NCBI GenBank assembly: GCA_015063325.1
Contig: SVUK01000017.1
Span: 345,894-409,893 of the forward strand
Direction: 5' to 3'
From: Oscillospiraceae bacterium
GTDB lineage: Bacteria > Bacillota > Clostridia > Oscillospirales > CAG-272
DNA length: 64,000 nucleotides
Position numbers and translations under genes: made by a program. Of the stretch, positions 1-9,316 are shown piece by piece. The notes beneath the pieces are model-generated. The model was given only the letters and a program-made list of their open reading frames with translations. It did not search any database and was not told the origin of the DNA. Every line of letters begins with the position of its first letter. The first letter of the stretch is position 1.

Positions 1-683
1 GCCAAAACCGGAACACCAATCGTTTCCTTCGTCAATCCGCTGCGGTGATTTCCAATTCCGGAACCTGGAATAATTCCGGAATCGGACAACTGAACGGTTG
101 AAGCCAATCGTTCCAGATCTCTCGCGGCAAGTGCGTCAATAGCAACGATCAAATCCGGCTTGCATTCACGAACCACCGCGCGAATAATCTCCCCTGCCTC
201 CATTCCGCTCTGCCCTAAAACGCCGGGTGCAAGCATGGAAACCGAGCAACATTCCAAATCCGAAAAAAGCATAGGATCATGCTCTTTTAAGTGCGCGGTG
301 GCGTTCAAGCGCCGAAGGGTAAACGGTCCGATCGCATCAGCGGTCAGAGAGGCATTCCCGAGACCGACAAGAAAAACAGAGAAAGAGGAGTCCACGCTTC
401 GGCGACAAACCCTTTCGGCAAATCCACGTAATTCGCCGGACAGGAGCCGAGCAAGTGTTTCCCGATCCTCATCGCATAAATGATCTGCCCTGCCGCATTC
501 AATGGTCAGATAATTTCCAATCGGCTTTCCTATCGATTGTGCCGCCTCAGGCGTAAGAACCTGAACGGTATCAATCAAAAAGTCGCCGCATTTTCGCGTC
601 TTTTGAAGGATTCCTTGGTCAATTTTTCCCGTATCCGGAATACATTCTTTTGCTAAATCACTCTGCCAGTATCGCTCTTTCAT
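1..683 (-). CDS. gpr: GPR endopeptidase (spore protease), 3' part cut by window edge
   Basis: The protein degrades small acid-soluble spore proteins (SASP) at germination. About 227 N-terminal residues are present, starting MKERYWQSDL. Two stretches are diagnostic of the family: VAIDALAARDLERLASTVQL and the following SDSGIIPGSGIGNHRSG. A short N-terminal segment ahead of the catalytic region fits the zymogen propeptide of the family. The ATG at 683 is preceded by an AAAGG ribosome site about 10 bases upstream. In known spore formers gpr is under sigma-G control; I could not find a convincing sigma-G promoter here. The remainder of the gene lies left of the window. The identity is from conserved sequence, and its presence marks the organism as a spore former. 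Confidence 0.93.
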   Translation of the reverse strand, partial: MKERYWQSDLAKECIPDTGKIDQGILQKTRKCGDFLIDTVQVLTPEAAQSIGKPIGNYLTIECGRADHLCDEDRETLARLLSGELRGFAERVCRRSVDSSFSVFLVGLGNASLTADAIGPFTLRRLNATAHLKEHDPMLFSDLECCSVSMLAPGVLGQSGMEAGEIIRAVVRECKPDLIVAIDALAARDLERLASTVQLSDSGIIPGSGIGNHRSGLTKETIGVPVL

Positions 684-779
684 TCCTAATAAACCTTTCT
701 ATCATCCCTTCTATGGAGGTTTTACGCCTACTTTTCCATGTTTTTTCACAAAATATGCACGAAAATCTCATCTTTTCTC

Positions 780-808
780 TTGCAATTCTCAATATTTTAT
801 GGTATGAT
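780..808 (+). promoter_or_regulatory. sigma-A promoter of the binding-lipoprotein gene
   Basis: TTGCAA (780-785), 17 bp, TATGAT (803-808). It points into the gene at 875, which has an AAGGAGG ribosome site at 856-862. Confidence 0.7.
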
Positions 809-874
809 ATGTTTGTATATTTTTATAAGGGTTCGTTTCATTTTTTTCGGTATCAAGGAGGTTGATAAACCATT

Positions 875-3010
875 ATGATGAAAAAGATTCTTGCCCTCTC
901 TCTCTGCCTTGCCATGTTCGTTGGCATTCTTGCCGGGTGTGGGGGACTGACCGGAAACGATAAAGGCGCGTATATTCCGGTATCGCTGAATGCGGAAACT
1001 TTTGATTTTGACCCTGCAAACGCATATCACAATACCGATAGCCTGAATATTTTGGGATTGATGTATGAGCCGTTGTTCACGCTGGACGCCAACGGAAAAA
1101 TCAAACCGGCACTTGCCAAAAGTTACAAAACTTACACCGACGACGAGGGTGTCCATATGGATATCACCATCAACTATACCTCCTGGAGCGACGGTACTGC
1201 GTTGACGGCAAACGATATTGTTTTTGCATGGACGCGGCTCTTGGATCCGAGCAATCGGTTTCCGGCAGCTTCCCTGCTGTTCGATATTAAAAATGCGCGC
1301 GCTTATAATAGCGGATTAACGACCGACCTTTACATTGAAGCAATCGAACAGCAAAAAATCCGTCTCACTTTTGAGGGTCCGATTGACGAAACCGCATTCC
1401 TGCTGAATTTAACAAGTGTTGCAACCGCTCCGCTGTACGAGTATGCCGTTCTGAACAATCCCGACTGGGCAAAAAGCAACTCTGATATTTTAACAAACGG
1501 TCCGTTTAAACTGGTTGCCATTGAGTATGAAGACGATTTGGATGAAAACGAATTTTCCTTCACCGTTTCGGACGACTACATTTTTGATTCTAAGGGCAAC
1601 CGCATTCTCAACGAGGACGGAACGCCGAGATCGGCAAAATCGACGGCAAAAAGAATCCGCAATTTCGTTTTGGAACGCAATTCCTACTATTATCGCGATA
1701 CCGAGCGCGACGCGTTGGATAAATACGTAAAACCGTATCGTATTTTGGTCGATTGCACCAAGAGCGATAGCGAGATCTTGCAGGAATACCAGGAAGATAA
1801 GCTCTTCTATGTCGGAACTATTCCGCTTTCTCTGCGTAAAGACGACAGTCTTACAAAACAAGCCTCGGTAAAATATGCAATTTCCACCTTCGTTTGCTAT
1901 CTGAATGAAACGGCAACCATCGGCGGAACCGAACTGTTTGCCGATGTCCATGTTCGCCGTGCCCTCTCGCTTGCAATCGACCGCGAAGCCATTGCAAATG
2001 AAATCGTATTTGCCGAAGCCGCAACAGCACTTGTCGGTCCCGGCGTATTTGAAAAAGGAACGACCGGCTCCTTCCGCACCTCGGGCGGCGCACTGCTGGC
2101 AACAAAAGCAAACTTGGAGGAAGCCGCCGCAGAATTGGAAAAAGTTGAAATTCCCGGTTTCCGTCCATCGAAATATTCCTTTACGATTAAGGTTGCAAGT
2201 CAGGACGAAGTGCATGTCCGCATGGCGGAAATGATTGCCGATGTATGGAATGAACTCGGTTTCTTCGTCACCGTTCAAAAAATGTACGCCATTGAAAACA
2301 ACGACTACATTGATGAGGACGGCAAAGAAGCAAAAAAGACAAATGTTTGCGACAATCTTTTTGAAGAAGCGTTGCAAAGAGGCAATTTTGAAGCCATTGT
2401 CTTCGATTACAATGCCTATACGCCATCGGCATACGCTATGCTCTCCTCGTTTGCAACCGGTTTTGCCGGCGGTTGCGATCGAAACGACGAGGGCGATTAT
2501 TCCATGATCTCCCATATCACCGGATTTAATAATGCAGAATATAATGACCTCATGGACGCCATCTATCTGCTCCCCTATTATGCAGGAATGAAGGCAGATC
2601 CCGATCCAAAGATCTTTGCCGATCCCGATAAAAACCCCTACCTCGGTTTCGGATTTGAAACCTATGCAGATTACATTCGCACCTATAAAGCAGTAACACA
2701 AATCTATGCAAAATACAAAATTGAGCCAACCGAAAACTCGGGCGACTGGGAATGGCAAAAAGCCGTTTTGCTCCATGCGGCAGAAAATCTCTTAATGGAA
2801 GAATTGCCGGTAATTCCGATCGTCTTTAACAAACAGGCAACGCTCACGAATAAAAAGCTTTCCAAGCTTTCGGATAACTACTATATTCCCACAATCTTTA
2901 CAAATGCAAAAATGAAAGATTATAAAAAGTATATTTACGTTTTCTATAACTTCCCCAAATCGGTCAACTGGGATAACTACGGATTAACCGAAGAACCGAA
3001 GAAAAAGTAA
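875..3010 (+). CDS. ABC transporter substrate-binding lipoprotein, peptide (SBP family 5) type
   Basis: Family 5 binding proteins capture oligopeptides or related solutes outside the membrane and hand them to an Opp/Dpp permease. The N-terminus is a lipoprotein signal (MMKKILALSLCLAMFVG, then LAGC with the lipidated Cys near residue 22). The mature part has the family core: an early MYEPLFTLDANGKIKPALAKS segment and an HVRRALSLAIDREAIANE segment near the middle. At 711 residues it is longer than the usual 500-550; extra stretches lie around residues 220-300 (a charged insert with tyrosines) and 570-640. It is transcribed alone, with no Opp permease or ATPase next to it, so it is an orphan binding protein. 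A receptor or chaperone-like role is as possible as transport. The start is fixed by AAGGAGG 12 bases upstream. Confidence 0.85.
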   Translation: MMKKILALSLCLAMFVGILAGCGGLTGNDKGAYIPVSLNAETFDFDPANAYHNTDSLNILGLMYEPLFTLDANGKIKPALAKSYKTYTDDEGVHMDITINYTSWSDGTALTANDIVFAWTRLLDPSNRFPAASLLFDIKNARAYNSGLTTDLYIEAIEQQKIRLTFEGPIDETAFLLNLTSVATAPLYEYAVLNNPDWAKSNSDILTNGPFKLVAIEYEDDLDENEFSFTVSDDYIFDSKGNRILNEDGTPRSAKSTAKRIRNFVLERNSYYYRDTERDALDKYVKPYRILVDCTKSDSEILQEYQEDKLFYVGTIPLSLRKDDSLTKQASVKYAISTFVCYLNETATIGGTELFADVHVRRALSLAIDREAIANEIVFAEAATALVGPGVFEKGTTGSFRTSGGALLATKANLEEAAAELEKVEIPGFRPSKYSFTIKVASQDEVHVRMAEMIADVWNELGFFVTVQKMYAIENNDYIDEDGKEAKKTNVCDNLFEEALQRGNFEAIVFDYNAYTPSAYAMLSSFATGFAGGCDRNDEGDYSMISHITGFNNAEYNDLMDAIYLLPYYAGMKADPDPKIFADPDKNPYLGFGFETYADYIRTYKAVTQIYAKYKIEPTENSGDWEWQKAVLLHAAENLLMEELPVIPIVFNKQATLTNKKLSKLSDNYYIPTIFTNAKMKDYKKYIYVFYNFPKSVNWDNYGLTEEPKKK

Positions 3011-3021
3011 AAAAAGTAAAC

Positions 3022-3062
3022 GGTTGTCCGGTACTTTGATTTCAAAAAAGCACCGGACAACC
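3022..3062. other. strong hairpin between the lipoprotein gene and the T-box
   Basis: An 11-bp inverted repeat, GGTTGTCCGGT / ACCGGACAACC, with a 19-base loop directly follows the stop at 3010. The run of A rather than T after it on the + strand means it is not a textbook rho-independent terminator for the upstream gene, though it may protect the 3' end. Confidence 0.5.
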
Positions 3063-3081
3063 AAAAAAAATGAAAAACCTC

Positions 3082-3110
3082 TTGCAAAACGAAAAAAAGA
3101 GTGTTATACT
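3082..3110 (+). promoter_or_regulatory. sigma-A promoter of T-box-pheST
   Basis: TTGCAA (3082-3087), 17 bp, TATACT (3105-3110). Confidence 0.75.
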
Positions 3111-3118
3111 GATCGTAG

Positions 3119-3380
3119 CAGAATTGAAAAATGCGAAGATGAAGGCAGCAATCCGCTAAAACGAACTTTCAGAGAGCCGCGCCAAGGCTGAAAGCGCAGC
3201 AGTCGGGGCGGAACGCATTTCCCTTCGGAGCAGGTCGGATGAGCGGAATGTTTTCCGTAGTCCTTCCCGGCAAGGCACCGTTATCCGCCGTCAAAGTGTT
3301 GGCTTTGTGCCGAAATGTGGGTGGTACCACGGGATCGCTTTTGCGTCTCGTCCCAGGTGTATGGGATGGGACTTTTTCTT
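3119..3380 (+). promoter_or_regulatory. T-box riboswitch, probably tRNA-Phe responsive
   Basis: T-box leaders sense uncharged tRNA and prevent early termination. The stem I core contains the conserved AGAGAGCC (from 3172) and GGCTGAAAGC elements. The specifier loop has TTC (Phe) at 3219-3221, just before CCTTCGGAGC. The invariant T-box GGGTGGTACCACGG lies at 3319-3332. It is followed by an 11-bp terminator stem, 3345-3355 with 3362-3372, and a T run from 3373. The specifier assignment agrees with the downstream gene (pheS), but it was read by eye, not folded. Confidence 0.9.
3345..3380 (+). terminator. T-box conditional terminator
   Basis: GTCTCGTCCCA pairs with TGGGATGGGAC (two G-U pairs), followed by TTTTTCTTTT. 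It competes with the antiterminator that includes the T-box motif at 3319-3332. Confidence 0.85.
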
Positions 3381-3419
3381 TTGGAAATTATTCAATATCA
3401 TTTGAGAAAGGAAATACAA

Positions 3420-4436
3420 ATGAAGGAAAAATTGCAACAGATCAGCGATGAAGCATTGCAGTCCATCGAAACTGCAAACGAATCCTCGCTGGAGCAAATC
3501 AAAATCAAATACCTTGGAAAAAAAGGTGAACTGACAGCCGTTTTGCGCGGCATGGGAGCCCTCTCTCCCGAGGAACGCCCAAAAATCGGGCAACTTGCAA
3601 ACGAGGTTCGCGAAAAAATCGAATCTGCCATTGCAAAAAAGGTCCAGCAAACGAAATCAAAAGCACTGGAGCTGAAGCTCAAAGCTGAAAAAATTGACGT
3701 AACTATGCCGGGCACCGCTCTCCCTGCCGGACATATCCATCCGCTGACGAGTGTTCAGCGCGAACTGGAAAACATCTTTATCGGTATGGGATTTGAAGTT
3801 GTCGAAGGTCCCGAGGTAGAGCTGGATTATTACAATTTCCAGGCTCTGAACATTCCGGAAAACCATCCGGCACGCGATACGCAGGATACCTTCTATATTA
3901 CCGATAAAATTTTGTTGCGCTCACAAACTTCTCCCGTGCAGGTTCGCACCATGGAACATCGCAAACCGCCCATTCGCATCATCTCTCCCGGACGCGTTTA
4001 CCGTTCCGATGCACTGGACTCCACCCACTCGCCGCTGTTCCATCAGCTCGAAGGGCTCGTCGTAGATAAAGGCATTACCATGGGCGACCTGAAAGGAACA
4101 CTGGAAACCTTTGCAAAAAAAATGTTCGGCGAGGATACCCGTATACGCTTCCGTCCCCACCACTTCCCCTTCACCGAGCCTTCCGCCGAGGTTGACGCCT
4201 CCTGCTTTGTCTGCGGCGGCAAGGGATGCCGCCTGTGCAAAGGCGAAGGCTGGATTGAAATTTTGGGAGCCGGAATGGTGCATCCGTTCGTGCTCTCCAA
4301 CTGCGGAATCGACCCCGAAGAATATTCCGGTTTTGCATTCGGTTTGGGAATTGAACGCATTACCATGATTTCTCGCGGAATCGACGACATTCGACTCTTC
4401 TATGAAAACGATCAACGTTTTCTGGACCAATTCTAA
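3420..4436 (+). CDS. pheS: phenylalanine--tRNA ligase alpha subunit
   Basis: This is the catalytic subunit of the alpha2-beta2 enzyme that charges tRNA-Phe in the cytoplasm. It has 338 residues, normal for the family. The N-terminal coiled coil (about 1-80, [16 protein letters not shown]...) is followed by the class II core. Motif 2 is seen in [17 protein letters not shown] and motif 3 in [15 protein letters not shown] CxxC..CxxC-like cluster ([17 protein letters not shown]) sits in the middle of the core, as in many bacterial PheS. The frame stays open upstream through the T-box; the true start is the ATG at 3420, preceded by AGAAAGGA. pheT follows 18 bases downstream. Expression is controlled by the T-box leader. 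Confidence 0.97.
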   Translation: MKEKLQQISDEALQSIETANESSLEQIKIKYLGKKGELTAVLRGMGALSPEERPKIGQLANEVREKIESAIAKKVQQTKSKALELKLKAEKIDVTMPGTALPAGHIHPLTSVQRELENIFIGMGFEVVEGPEVELDYYNFQALNIPENHPARDTQDTFYITDKILLRSQTSPVQVRTMEHRKPPIRIISPGRVYRSDALDSTHSPLFHQLEGLVVDKGITMGDLKGTLETFAKKMFGEDTRIRFRPHHFPFTEPSAEVDASCFVCGGKGCRLCKGEGWIEILGAGMVHPFVLSNCGIDPEEYSGFAFGLGIERITMISRGIDDIRLFYENDQRFLDQF

Positions 4437-4454
4437 GAAAGGAGAAACAAAACC

Positions 4455-6854
4455 ATGAATCTTTCCAGAAATTGGCTGCAAGATTTTGTAGATGTAAAAG
4501 ATATTGATAACCATAGCTATTGCGACAGGCTGACAGCAACCGGTTCAAAAGTAGAAGGCTTTGAAGTGCTGGGCAACGATATTGAAAACGTCGTCGTCGC
4601 GAAAGTAACCGCAATGGAACGCCATCCGGACTCGGATCACCTTTGGATTTGCCGACTGGACGCAGGCGACCGCGGACACGATATTCAAATCGTAACCGGT
4701 GCACAAAACGTATTTGTCGGTGCACTCGTTCCTGCCGCACTGCCGGTGGCAAAACTGCCCGGCAACGTTGTCATTAAAGCCGGAAAATTGCGCGGTGTGG
4801 AATCCGCCGGAATGCTCTGCTCCATGGGAGAACTCAAACTCACCGCGCATGATATGCCCGGAAAAGAAGAAAACGGCATATTGATTCTGGACGAGGATTG
4901 TGCCAACAAACTTGGCGCCGATATTCGAGACGTTCTCATGCTCAAGGATACCGTCGTTGAATTTGAAATCACATCCAACCGTCCCGATTGCCTTTCGGTC
5001 ATCGGACTTGCAAGAGAAACAGCCGTATCCTTTGATCGTCCTTTCAATGTTCCGGAACCGAAGGTTACCGGTGCAAAAGACGGCGATAAAATCGACAATT
5101 ACCTTAATGTTTCCATTGACGCGCCCAACCTTTGCTACCGCTATGCCGCAAGGGTAGTTAAGAATGTCAAAATTCAACCGTCACCGCTTTGGATGCGCAT
5201 GCGCCTGCGCGCTGCAGGCGTTCGCCCGATCAACAATATCGTTGATATCACCAACTACGTCATGTTGGAATACGGTCAACCGATGCACGCATTTGATTAC
5301 ACCTGTCTTGACGGTTCGCAAATCCGCGTTCGTCGCGCCAAAGACGGCGAGGCTTTCCGTTCACTTGATGACATTGATCATACGCTGGACTCCTCTATGC
5401 TCGTGATTGCCGACGAAAAAAAAGCCTGCGCACTTGCAGGCGTTATGGGCGGTGCAAATTCCGAAATCAAGGAAAACACCGCAACGGTCGTATTTGAATC
5501 GGCTTGCTTCAACGGTGCTTCTGTCCGTGTAACCGCAAAAAAGAACGGAATGCGCACCGAATCATCCTCCCGGTTTGAGAAAGGATTGGATCCCGAAAAT
5601 TGCCTGCCCGGCTTACAACGCGCCTGCGAGCTGGTAGAATTGTTGGGAGCCGGCGAAGTTGTGGACGGAATTATCGACGTCTATCCCGAAGCAAAACCGC
5701 TTACCGTTCTTCCCTTCACGCCCGACCGCTACAATCAATTCCTCGGCACAAAAATTCCAAACGAACACATGATTGCAACGCTGACCGCTCTCGGATGTAA
5801 AATTGAAAAGAATCAAATCATCGTTCCGTCATGGCGCGCCGACCTCGGCTGTATGAACGACATTGCCGAAGAAGTTGTCCGCATTTGGGGATATAACAAG
5901 ATCGAATCCTCTCGTATGAACGCCGAAACAACGCTTGGCGGTCGCTCTGACAGAATGAATTACGAAATTGAGCTGGAACGCCAGCTGACAGGACTTGATC
6001 TTTCCCAAATTCACACCTTCTCCTTCATCAGTCCCAAATACTACGATAAAATCCGTCTGCCTGCCGAAAGTCCGCTTCGCCGCTCGGTCAAAATTTCCAA
6101 CCCACTCGGCGAGGACACCAGCGTCATGCGGACAACCGCCCTTCCTTCCATGATGGAGGTTTTGGCTCGAAACAATAACTTCAACAACGAGAATATCCGC
6201 CTGTTTGAAATTGCAACCGTTTATCTGCCCCATGAAAGCGCAGACGAACTACCGGACGAAAAGAAAGTGGTCACACTCGGGCTGTACGGAAATGCAGATT
6301 TCTATACGGCAAAAGGCGTTTGTGAGGCCATTTTGGAGCGTGCCGGCATTGAAGCTGAATTTACCGCTGAAACTGAAAATCCATCCTACCATCCCGGTCG
6401 TACGGCAAAAATCATTGCCGAGGACGGCGCAATTCTCGGTATCGTCGGTCAGGCGGATCCGCGCATGGCGGCAAACTATGGCTTCACCCAGCCGGTCCTG
6501 ATCGCTGAGCTCTCGTTTGATGAACTCTTCCGCCATATCAATCCGCGCAAGAGCTATCACCCCCTGCCGAAATACCCGGCAACCACGCGCGATTTTTCCT
6601 TTGTTTGCGATGAAGAGGTAGAAGTCGGCGCCATCGAAGGCATTATGAAGCGCGCCGGCGGCAAGCTGGTGGAGGCGGTATCGCTCTTTGATATTTACCG
6701 CGGCGAACAGGTTGGCGGGGGCAAAAAATCGGTTTCCTTCCGCATCGTTTTCCGTGCGGCAGACCGAACCTTGACCGTGGAGGAGATCGACAAACTCTGC
6801 AAAAAGATTTTGAGCGACCTCAAATTCAAAATGAATCTGACCCTTCGTTCATAA
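4455..6854 (+). CDS. pheT: phenylalanine--tRNA ligase beta subunit
   Basis: This is the structural and editing partner of PheS. It has 799 residues, the full bacterial length. Visible domains in order: an EMAP/tRNA-binding OB fold at about 40-150 (VTAMERHPDSDHLWICRLDA); the B3/B4 editing region at about 210-390 (RPINNIVDITNYVMLEYGQP, GGANSEIKENTATVV); B5 at about 400-475; a catalytic-like core around 480-690; and the C-terminal ferredoxin-fold anticodon-binding domain at about 705-799 (KYPATTRDFSFVCDEEVEVG). The start has an AGAAAGGAG ribosome site 8-10 bases upstream. It is co-transcribed with pheS and ends at a 23-bp terminator hairpin shared with the convergent aldolase gene. Confidence 0.97.
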   Translation: MNLSRNWLQDFVDVKDIDNHSYCDRLTATGSKVEGFEVLGNDIENVVVAKVTAMERHPDSDHLWICRLDAGDRGHDIQIVTGAQNVFVGALVPAALPVAKLPGNVVIKAGKLRGVESAGMLCSMGELKLTAHDMPGKEENGILILDEDCANKLGADIRDVLMLKDTVVEFEITSNRPDCLSVIGLARETAVSFDRPFNVPEPKVTGAKDGDKIDNYLNVSIDAPNLCYRYAARVVKNVKIQPSPLWMRMRLRAAGVRPINNIVDITNYVMLEYGQPMHAFDYTCLDGSQIRVRRAKDGEAFRSLDDIDHTLDSSMLVIADEKKACALAGVMGGANSEIKENTATVVFESACFNGASVRVTAKKNGMRTESSSRFEKGLDPENCLPGLQRACELVELLGAGEVVDGIIDVYPEAKPLTVLPFTPDRYNQFLGTKIPNEHMIATLTALGCKIEKNQIIVPSWRADLGCMNDIAEEVVRIWGYNKIESSRMNAETTLGGRSDRMNYEIELERQLTGLDLSQIHTFSFISPKYYDKIRLPAESPLRRSVKISNPLGEDTSVMRTTALPSMMEVLARNNNFNNENIRLFEIATVYLPHESADELPDEKKVVTLGLYGNADFYTAKGVCEAILERAGIEAEFTAETENPSYHPGRTAKIIAEDGAILGIVGQADPRMAANYGFTQPVLIAELSFDELFRHINPRKSYHPLPKYPATTRDFSFVCDEEVEVGAIEGIMKRAGGKLVEAVSLFDIYRGEQVGGGKKSVSFRIVFRAADRTLTVEEIDKLCKKILSDLKFKMNLTLRS

Positions 6855-6860
6855 GCAAAA

Positions 6861-6909
6861 AACGACAAAAGAAAAGGGACTGCGGTGCAGTCCCTTTTCT
6901 TTTGTCGTT
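6861..6909. terminator. bidirectional terminator between pheT and fba
   Basis: A perfect 23-bp inverted repeat (6861-6883 / 6887-6909) with a GGT loop. Its A-rich and T-rich flanks are part of the stem, so it can end transcription from both sides. Confidence 0.92.
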
Positions 6910-6916
6910 GATTGAA

Positions 6917-7780
6917 TTATGCTTTGTCCACCGATCCGAAAAGCTCCATCTTTTCGCGAACGGTCGCTTTGATGGCCTCCACACCGGGAGCCAACAGTTT
7001 GCGAGGGTCAAAGCCCTTGCCCTGCAGATCTTTGCCTTCCTCAACGTATTTGCGAACGGCGGCGGCAAACGCCAGCTGGCATTCGGTGTTGACGTTGATC
7101 TTGGAAACGCCCAGCGAGATCGCCTTGCGGATCATATCGGAGGGGATTCCCGTTCCGCCGTGGAGAACCAGCGGCATTTTGCCAACCTTTTCGGAAATGG
7201 CGGCAAGCGTTTCAAAGGAGAGTCCCGGCCAGTTTTCGGGATATTTACCATGAATGTTACCAATTCCGGCGGCAAGCATGGTAACGCCGAGATCGGCAAT
7301 TTGTTTGCACTCATCGGGATCTGCGCATTCGCCCATACCGATCACGCCGTCTTCTTCGCCACCGATGGCGCCGACCTCAGCTTCCAGCGAAAGTCCTTTC
7401 TCTGCGCAAACGCGAACCAATTCTTTGGTTTTTTCAACGTTCTCGGCAATCGGATAATGCGAACCGTCGAACATAATGGATGAAAATCCGGCTTCAATGC
7501 AACGGTAGCAACCCTCATAGGTACCATGGTCAAGGTGAAGCGCAACCGGAACGGTGATCTTCAATTCGTCGATCATCGCTTTAACCATATCGGTCACCGT
7601 TTTAAAGCCGCACATGTACTTTCCTGCGCCTTCGGAAACGCCGAGGATCACGGGGGAGTTCAGCTCCTGCGCGGTTTGCAGAATTGCCTTCGTCCATTCC
7701 AAATTGTTAATATTGAATTGACCAACGGCATAGTGACCTGCTTTTGCTTTTACAAGCATTTCTTTTGCGGAAACAAGCAT
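6917..7780 (-). CDS. fba: class II fructose-1,6-bisphosphate aldolase
   Basis: This zinc-dependent enzyme cleaves fructose 1,6-bisphosphate to dihydroxyacetone phosphate and glyceraldehyde 3-phosphate in glycolysis. It has 287 residues. Family landmarks are GHYAVGQFNINNLEW near the N-terminus, HLDHGTYEG (zinc His and catalytic Asp), FSSIMFDGSHYP, LSLEAEVGAIGGEEDGV, and the phosphate-binding VLHGGTGIPSDMI and INVNTECQLAF. A longer frame runs upstream, but AGGAGG lies 8 bases before the ATG at 7780 and would fall inside that longer version, so 7780 is the start. It is monocistronic, with its own promoter (7819-7847). Confidence 0.96.
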   Translation of the reverse strand: MLVSAKEMLVKAKAGHYAVGQFNINNLEWTKAILQTAQELNSPVILGVSEGAGKYMCGFKTVTDMVKAMIDELKITVPVALHLDHGTYEGCYRCIEAGFSSIMFDGSHYPIAENVEKTKELVRVCAEKGLSLEAEVGAIGGEEDGVIGMGECADPDECKQIADLGVTMLAAGIGNIHGKYPENWPGLSFETLAAISEKVGKMPLVLHGGTGIPSDMIRKAISLGVSKINVNTECQLAFAAAVRKYVEEGKDLQGKGFDPRKLLAPGVEAIKATVREKMELFGSVDKA

Positions 7781-7818
7781 TTTCAAAACCTCCTGAATGT
7801 CCATTTTTTGACAATTTT

Positions 7819-7847
7819 ATTATAAACCATTTCTGCGGAAAAATCAA
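7819..7847 (-). promoter_or_regulatory. sigma-A promoter of fba
   Basis: On the minus strand, TTGATT (7847-7842), 17 bp, TATAAT (7824-7819). Confidence 0.8.
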
Positions 7848-7940
7848 GCCGTTTTTTGGGAAATCTCACGCTTTTTTATGATTTTTTTTTTTTTGTGCAA
7901 TACTGAAAGCAAGAAATCCGAAAAAAAAGAGGAACCGCAA

Positions 7941-9293
7941 ATGGAAGCAATGGATCGCACGCATCAAAAAATGACCGCGGAATCGCTGCCGCGCCTTTTA
8001 TCAAAGCTTTGTGTTCCCACCGTACTTTCTGCACTTTTACCGCCGTTTACCGCAATTTTTGAAGCATGGCTTGCGTCAAATGTCTCTCCCGATGCATGCG
8101 GCGCTTTGGGAATCGTCTTTCCCATTCACGCGCTCATTCAAACCATCGGCTTCGTTTTCGGTACCGGCGCCGGCAGTCTCGTTGCGAACGCACTCGGAAA
8201 AAAAGATGTCCAAAGCGCGCGTCAGTTGGCATTTGGCGCACTTTTTTGTTCCATTCTTCTCTCAACCTGTCTTACCATTTTCGGATTGCTTTTCCAAAGT
8301 CCTTTGCTGAATCTGTTGGGAGCAAGCCGCGAAACCGTAGCGCTTGCAAAACCTTATGCCGTTTGTTTGCTCTCGTCGGCACCGCTAATGTGCGCGTGTT
8401 TCGTATTCTCCAATCTCCTGCGTGCCGAAGGAAAAACAACACGCGCCATGCTGGGGCTTGCCGGCGGCAATCTTTTTTGTGTCATCTTTTCAGCAATTTT
8501 CGTTTTTTTCCTCGATTGGGGAACACTCGGAATCGGTTTCTCCATTCCGATCGGTTATAGTTTTGCATTTTTTATTTTATTTTTCCCCTATTGGAAGAAG
8601 CGAACGCTTGTAGCGGTTGCGCCGATTTTCGGAAAACCGCTTTGGAAAAGCGCAAAAAAAACGGCAATCAACGGCATGCCATCCCTTTTTCGGCAGGGGC
8701 TGACCGTCGTCGCCGTAATCCTATCCAATCACGCGGCAAGACAGTTCGGCAATTCAGCAATTACCGCCGTCGCCCTCTCTTCGCGCATTTTTCTTCTTTG
8801 CTATGCCGTTCCCCTCGGCATCGGGCAAGGAATGATCCCTGCCGTCGGATTCAATTACGGAAACGGCAATCTCAAACGCACGAAAGAAATTTACAAATTC
8901 TGCATTGTCGTTTCAACCGTTATTTTGGTCGTGTTGGCAGTTCCAACGGCATTTTTTGCCGATTCTATTTTACAATTGTTCGGGCGCGGAGACGAACAAT
9001 TGCAATTCGGCATGCCGTTTTTACGTTCCGTTTGCGCAATTTTACCCCTCCACGGACTGATCGCCATTACCAACCTGCTTTTGCAGGTTCTGAAAAAACC
9101 AATTTCCGCATCGGTTCTCGCCGCGGCAAGACAGGGAATTTTCTTTTTGCCGTTGATTTTTCTGCTGCCATCGATTTTCGGATTCACCGGCGTTTGGCTA
9201 ACGCAAACAATCGCCGACGCACTAACCTTTCTTCTTGCCTTATTTTATGCAATCAGGTTTATGAAAGCAATAAAAAAGAAGCGACCCGGTTAA
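7941..9293 (+). CDS. MATE family efflux transporter
   Basis: Members of this family export drugs or organic cations using a Na+ or H+ gradient. The 450 residues form about 12 hydrophobic segments. The family signature GTGAGSLVANALGKKD lies near residue 75, in the loop after the second helix, and a matching repeat lies in the second half (PLGIGQGMIPAVGFNYGNGN). The frame is open further upstream, but AAGAGGAA sits 6 bases before the ATG at 7941, which starts MEAMDRTHQKM. The first hydrophobic segment begins soon after, so this start is preferred. The substrate cannot be told from sequence. The stop codon lies inside the terminator hairpin shared with the next gene. Confidence 0.9.
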   Translation: MEAMDRTHQKMTAESLPRLLSKLCVPTVLSALLPPFTAIFEAWLASNVSPDACGALGIVFPIHALIQTIGFVFGTGAGSLVANALGKKDVQSARQLAFGALFCSILLSTCLTIFGLLFQSPLLNLLGASRETVALAKPYAVCLLSSAPLMCACFVFSNLLRAEGKTTRAMLGLAGGNLFCVIFSAIFVFFLDWGTLGIGFSIPIGYSFAFFILFFPYWKKRTLVAVAPIFGKPLWKSAKKTAINGMPSLFRQGLTVVAVILSNHAARQFGNSAITAVALSSRIFLLCYAVPLGIGQGMIPAVGFNYGNGNLKRTKEIYKFCIVVSTVILVVLAVPTAFFADSILQLFGRGDEQLQFGMPFLRSVCAILPLHGLIAITNLLLQVLKKPISASVLAAARQGIFFLPLIFLLPSIFGFTGVWLTQTIADALTFLLALFYAIRFMKAIKKKRPG

Positions 9294-9316
9294 TCCGCGT
9301 CGCTTCTCTTTTATTT
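9277..9316. terminator. terminator between the MATE gene and the HtrA-type gene
   Basis: The 9-bp stem AGAAGCGAC / GTCGCTTCT (9277-9285, 9299-9307) is followed by CTTTTATTTT on the + strand and by TTTTTTATTG on the minus strand, so it probably works both ways. Confidence 0.75.

Noticed and set aside
683..780. Sigma-G promoter for gpr
   Set aside because: GCATA and CAT-type words are present but at wrong spacing.
1490..2776. 428-codon minus strand frame opposite the binding-lipoprotein gene
   Set aside because: Shadow of the OppA-like coding sequence; Cys/Phe-rich nonsense with no start signals.
3022..3062. Rho-independent terminator of the binding-lipoprotein gene
   Set aside because: The stem is strong but is followed by A, not T, on the coding strand, so it is listed only as a hairpin.
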